From CBDBGD01 sp965205235 (GTDB lineage: Bacteria > Chloroflexota > Dehalococcoidia > Lucifugimonadales > UBA1127), in contig CBDBGD010000003.1 of assembly GCA_965205235.1 (NCBI GenBank), positions 124,001-188,000 of the forward strand: a DNA stretch of 64,000 bases, in the 5' to 3' direction. The translations under genes and the position numbers were made by a program. This document shows, one piece after another, positions 60,789-64,000 of this stretch. Every line of letters starts with the position of its first letter. The stretch's first letter is position 1. The notes beneath the pieces were generated by a model. That model saw only the letters and a program-made list of their open reading frames with translations. It had not been told where the DNA came from and did no database searches.

Positions 60789-63700
60789 ATGTTCACCCAC
60801 CTCCACTCCCACACGGAGTACAGTCTTCTGGACGGCGTCAGCCGTCTTCGCCCCATGCTTCAGCGGTGCCGGGAGTTGGGCATGGACTCCCTGGCCATCA
60901 CCGACCACGGCGCGCTCTACGGCGTCATCGACTTCTACCGCAGCGCCATCGAGGAAGGTGTCCGGCCCATCATCGGCTGCGAGGTCTACGTTGCGCCCCG
61001 CAGCCATCGGGACCGGACGCCTGCGGACCGGACGCCGTATCACCTCACCCTCCTGGCCAAGGACAACACAGGGTACAAGAACCTCCTCAAGCTGGTCACC
61101 CGCGCCCACCTGGACGGCTTCTACTACCGGCCGAGGGTGGACCGCGACCTGCTGCAGGAGCATCGGCAGGGGCTGGTGGCGCTGTCGGGCTGCCTCGCCA
61201 GTGAGCTGTCGCACCTGGTCCTGGAAGACCGACAGGAGGAGGCCCGCTCCTGGGCGCGATGGGCGAAGGAGGTCTTTGGCGGCGACCTGTACCTGGAGCT
61301 CCAGCGTCATCCCGGCCTCGACCAGCTCGACACGCTGAACGCCGGCCTGTTCCAGCTCCACCGAGAGCTCGGCCTGCCGCTGGCGGCCACCAACGACTTC
61401 CACTACGTCTCCCCGGAGGACGCTCCCCTCCAGGACATCCTCATCTGCATCCACACCAACACCACGATCAACGACGACAAGCGTCTCAAAATGGAAGGGG
61501 ACTCCTACTACCTCAAGAGCCCCGCGGAGATGGCGGAGCTTTTCCCGGACTTCCCCGAGGCCCTGGCCAACACCCAGCGCATCGCCGAGGAGTGCTCGGT
61601 CAGCCTCTCCTTCGACCAGACCCACCTGCCGGACTACCAGCCGCCCGACGGCCAGACCCCGGACGAGTACCTCGCCCGGCTGTGCCGTGAGGGCCTGGAG
61701 CGTCGCCGTTCGGGGGCGCCCAAGCGCTACGAGAAGCGGCTGGCCTACGAGCTGGAGGTCATCTCCCAGACGCGCTTCGCCAACTACTTCCTGGTGGTAT
61801 GGGACATCACGGCCTTCGCACGCGACCGGGGAATCCTGTACGGCGTCCGGGGCAGCGCGGCTGCCAGCCTCGTCCTCTACTGCCTCGGCGTAACCGACGT
61901 CGACCCCCTGGAGTACAACCTGGTCTTCGAGCGCTTTCTCAACGTGGAGCGCAAGGAGATGCCCGACATCGACATGGACTTCCAGGACGACCGCCGGGAC
62001 GAGGTGATACGGCACGTGGTGCGCACCTACGGCAGTGACCGCGTCGCGCAGATCATCACCTACGGCACCATGGGTCCCAGGGCCGCCATTCGGGACGTGG
62101 GCCGGGCCATGGCCATGCCGTATCCCGACGTGGACCGGGTCGCACGCCTGGTCCCCTTCCGGGCCCGCACCATGGAGGAGGCCATAGCCGGCGAGCCGGA
62201 GCTCCAGCAGCTACGGACCGACAACGCGCTCCGGCGACTCATGGACACCGCCCAGAAGGTCGAGGGGATGGTCCGCCACGTCAGCACCCACGCCGCCGGC
62301 GTTGTGATTTCCGGCGAGCCCTTGACGGAGTACGTTCCCCTCCAGCGCCCCGTGCGCGGCAGCGGAGGAGAGGACGAGATCTCCATGACCCAGTTCTCCA
62401 TGGAGCCCATTGCGCAGCTTGGCCTGCTCAAGATGGACTTCCTAGGGCTGGCGAACCTCACCATCCTGAAGCGGGCCATAGACCGGATTGCGGAGACTCG
62501 GGGTATCCACCTGGACCTGCAGACCGTTCCGCTCGACGACGCCAAGACCTTCGAGGCGCTCTCCTCCGGGGAGACGGCGGACGTCTTCCAGCTCGAGGGC
62601 TCCGGCATGCGCCGGCACATCAAGGAGCTGAAGCCCGCGTCCCTGGCCGAGGTTTCGGCAATGATCGCCCTCTACCGGCCGGGGCCCATGGAGCACATCG
62701 AGACGTACATCCGGGCCAAGCATGGCGAGCAGGCCCGCTACCCCCACGAGTCGCTCCGGGAAGTGCTGGAGGAGACCTACGGCGTCATCGTCTACCAGGA
62801 CCAGGTGCTGCGCATCGTCCAGATCGTCGCCGGCTACTCCCTGGGCGAGGCGGATATCGTTCGCAAGGCGATGGGGAAGAAGATCCCAGCCATCATGCAG
62901 CAGGAGCGAGCCCGGTTCATCCAGGGCGCCCTGGCCCAGGGCTACGCGGAGGGCGAGGCGGAGGCCATCTTCCACCTCATCGAACCGTTTGCCGGCTACG
63001 CCTTCAACAAGGCCCACGCCGTCAGCTACGCCCTCATCGCCTACTGGACGGCCTACTTCAAGGCCAACTACCCGGTGGAGTACATGGCCGCGGTGCTGGA
63101 CATCCGCATGGAGAACCAGGACAAGGTGGCAGGCTCCGTGGCGGAGTGCCAGCGGCTGAAGATCCTCGTCCATCCGCCGGACGTCAACCACAGCGACGTC
63201 ATGTTCGCCATCGAGCGCGACGCCGAGGGGAAAGCCGGGATACGCTTCGGCTTGGCGGCGGTCAAGAACGTGGGCGTCGGCGCCGTGGAACCCCTGGTGC
63301 AGGCCCGGCGCGAGGGCGGGCCCTTCCAGAGCGTGGAGGACCTCTGCCGCCGCGTGGAGCTCAAGGGCCTCAACCGTCGTATCCTGGAGAGCCTCATCAA
63401 AGCCGGCGCCCTGGACAGCCTGGGCGAGCATCGCGGGGCCCTTCTGGCTGGCCTGGACCGTATCCTCAGCCTGGCCCAGCGAGAGGCCAAGCTGAGGCAG
63501 ACGGGCCAGACCACCATGTTCGACCTCTTCGGTGAGACCGTCGACGCCCCGCTTCCGGCCCTGGAGCTGCCGTACGCTGAGCCCGTCTCTCCGCGGGAGA
63601 AGCTGACCTGGGAGCGAGAGCTCATGGGCGTAGCCTTCTCCGACAACCCAATGAGCGCCCTCGTCGCCTCCGTGGACCCCTCCGTCGCAACCATATCCGT

Positions 63701-64000
63701 CCAGGACTTGGACCCGGAGCAGGCCGGGCGGCGCGTGGTCGTCGTCGGCCAGGTGGAGTCGGCGAACCAGCGCTGGACTCGGGAGGGCAAGCCCTTCGTC
63801 TCCGCCATGCTGGCGCTCCTGGGCGGGGCATTGGAGGTCGTAGCCTGGCCCGACGTCTACGAGCAGAGCCGCGACCTCTGGGAAGAGGGGAACCTGCTGC
63901 AGATCGTTGGGCAGATTCGAGTCCGGGAAGACCGCATGTCGCTGGTCTGCAAGGAGGCGGCGACCTACCACGTCCCCTCGCCGGACGCCCCGTCGACCAA
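60789..64000 (+). CDS. dnaE: DNA polymerase III alpha subunit, N-terminal ~1070 codons (cut by window edge)
   Basis: The open frame from the ATG at 60789 runs off the right edge without a stop. It starts MFTHLHSHTEYSLLDGVSRL, the PHP domain with its His/Asp metal residues (LAITDHGALYGVIDFY, LAATNDFHYVSPED). The polymerase palm has YGVRGSAAASLVLY and the catalytic DxD in MPDIDMDFQDDRRDEVIRH near residue 395, then LKMDFLGLANLTIL, MIALYRPGPMEHIETYI, YQDQVLRIV and FNKAHAVSYALIAYW. After these come the fingers and helix-hairpin region (LNRRILESLIKAGALDSLG near 860) and an OB domain (VVVVGQVESANQRWTREGKP). It is the replicative polymerase; the C-terminal tail is outside the window. Confidence 0.97.
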   Translation, partial: MFTHLHSHTEYSLLDGVSRLRPMLQRCRELGMDSLAITDHGALYGVIDFYRSAIEEGVRPIIGCEVYVAPRSHRDRTPADRTPYHLTLLAKDNTGYKNLLKLVTRAHLDGFYYRPRVDRDLLQEHRQGLVALSGCLASELSHLVLEDRQEEARSWARWAKEVFGGDLYLELQRHPGLDQLDTLNAGLFQLHRELGLPLAATNDFHYVSPEDAPLQDILICIHTNTTINDDKRLKMEGDSYYLKSPAEMAELFPDFPEALANTQRIAEECSVSLSFDQTHLPDYQPPDGQTPDEYLARLCREGLERRRSGAPKRYEKRLAYELEVISQTRFANYFLVVWDITAFARDRGILYGVRGSAAASLVLYCLGVTDVDPLEYNLVFERFLNVERKEMPDIDMDFQDDRRDEVIRHVVRTYGSDRVAQIITYGTMGPRAAIRDVGRAMAMPYPDVDRVARLVPFRARTMEEAIAGEPELQQLRTDNALRRLMDTAQKVEGMVRHVSTHAAGVVISGEPLTEYVPLQRPVRGSGGEDEISMTQFSMEPIAQLGLLKMDFLGLANLTILKRAIDRIAETRGIHLDLQTVPLDDAKTFEALSSGETADVFQLEGSGMRRHIKELKPASLAEVSAMIALYRPGPMEHIETYIRAKHGEQARYPHESLREVLEETYGVIVYQDQVLRIVQIVAGYSLGEADIVRKAMGKKIPAIMQQERARFIQGALAQGYAEGEAEAIFHLIEPFAGYAFNKAHAVSYALIAYWTAYFKANYPVEYMAAVLDIRMENQDKVAGSVAECQRLKILVHPPDVNHSDVMFAIERDAEGKAGIRFGLAAVKNVGVGAVEPLVQARREGGPFQSVEDLCRRVELKGLNRRILESLIKAGALDSLGEHRGALLAGLDRILSLAQREAKLRQTGQTTMFDLFGETVDAPLPALELPYAEPVSPREKLTWERELMGVAFSDNPMSALVASVDPSVATISVQDLDPEQAGRRVVVVGQVESANQRWTREGKPFVSAMLALLGGALEVVAWPDVYEQSRDLWEEGNLLQIVGQIRVREDRMSLVCKEAATYHVPSPDAPST

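Noticed and set aside
59802..62015. 737-codon reverse frame across argS, the carbonic anhydrase gene and dnaE
   Set aside because: It spans three real genes; the translation lacks any conserved motif.

Overview
This 64 kb window is a GC-rich (roughly two-thirds G+C), densely coded stretch of a bacterial chromosome. The gene content suggests a Chloroflexota bacterium of the Dehalococcoidia/SAR202 type. The pointers are the order rplU-rpmA-rpmE-DUF1385, a UPF0182 membrane protein, a B-box zinc membrane protein beside plsY, a transketolase split into two subunits, tandem DUF35 with thiolase-like genes, several amidohydrolases, and hairpin repeats typical of such genomes. This placement is an inference from gene families, not from a marker-gene tree.

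Layout. 1-5.5 kb: start of purF (cut by the window edge), an amidohydrolase, a clan AA aspartic protease with its partner, an NAD-dependent 2-hydroxyacid-type dehydrogenase, an ornithine cyclodeaminase homologue and a HigBA/RelE-type toxin-antitoxin pair. 5.7-13.1 kb: housekeeping genes rny, a PHP phosphoesterase, tyrS, plsY, a zinc/membrane protein and the two transketolase subunits. 13.1-17.5 kb: an IS30-family element inserted in a hairpin repeat, then a lower-GC DUF262/HNH gene, an aminoglycoside-phosphotransferase-like gene and a 490 bp gene-free stretch. 17.5-25.8 kb: DUF362, two thiolase-like proteins with a double DUF35 protein, UspA, a zinc alcohol dehydrogenase, a dCTP deaminase/dUTPase-like protein, and an ECF-type sigma factor with a membrane DUF5667 partner. 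25.9-30.9 kb: a frameshifted RimI-like acetyltransferase, gamma-glutamyltransferase, ureidoglycolate lyase homologue, MFS transporter and a GlcG/HbpS-like protein. 30.8-35.8 kb: an intergenic region with a candidate structured non-coding RNA, then a four-gene PhnD/PhnC/PhnE-type oxyanion ABC transporter divergent from a LysR regulator.

35.8-49.8 kb: a second amidohydrolase, DUF1801, ribosomal proteins L21, L27 and L31 with a clear terminator, DUF1385, then an arginine biosynthesis cluster (argJ, argB, argD, argG, argH) that also contains UPF0182 and MaoC genes and runs into rpe; L28 lies opposite. 49.9-64 kb: the FakA/FakB-like pair, a membrane-anchored endonuclease/exonuclease/phosphatase protein, recG, a lone KAP P-loop NTPase of foreign composition, argS, a gamma carbonic anhydrase homologue and the 5' part of dnaE.

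The points most worth following are: (i) the candidate RNA at about 31140-31460, which has its own consensus promoter, strong helices and a 16-bp terminator-like hairpin but no family I recognise; (ii) the two thiolase-like proteins lacking thiolase catalytic residues next to a tandem DUF35 protein; (iii) the IS30 insertion, whose empty target can be reconstructed from a second copy of the repeat; and (iv) single-gene low-GC islands (DUF262/HNH and KAP NTPase) that resemble phage-defence proteins. No tRNA, rRNA or CRISPR array was seen.
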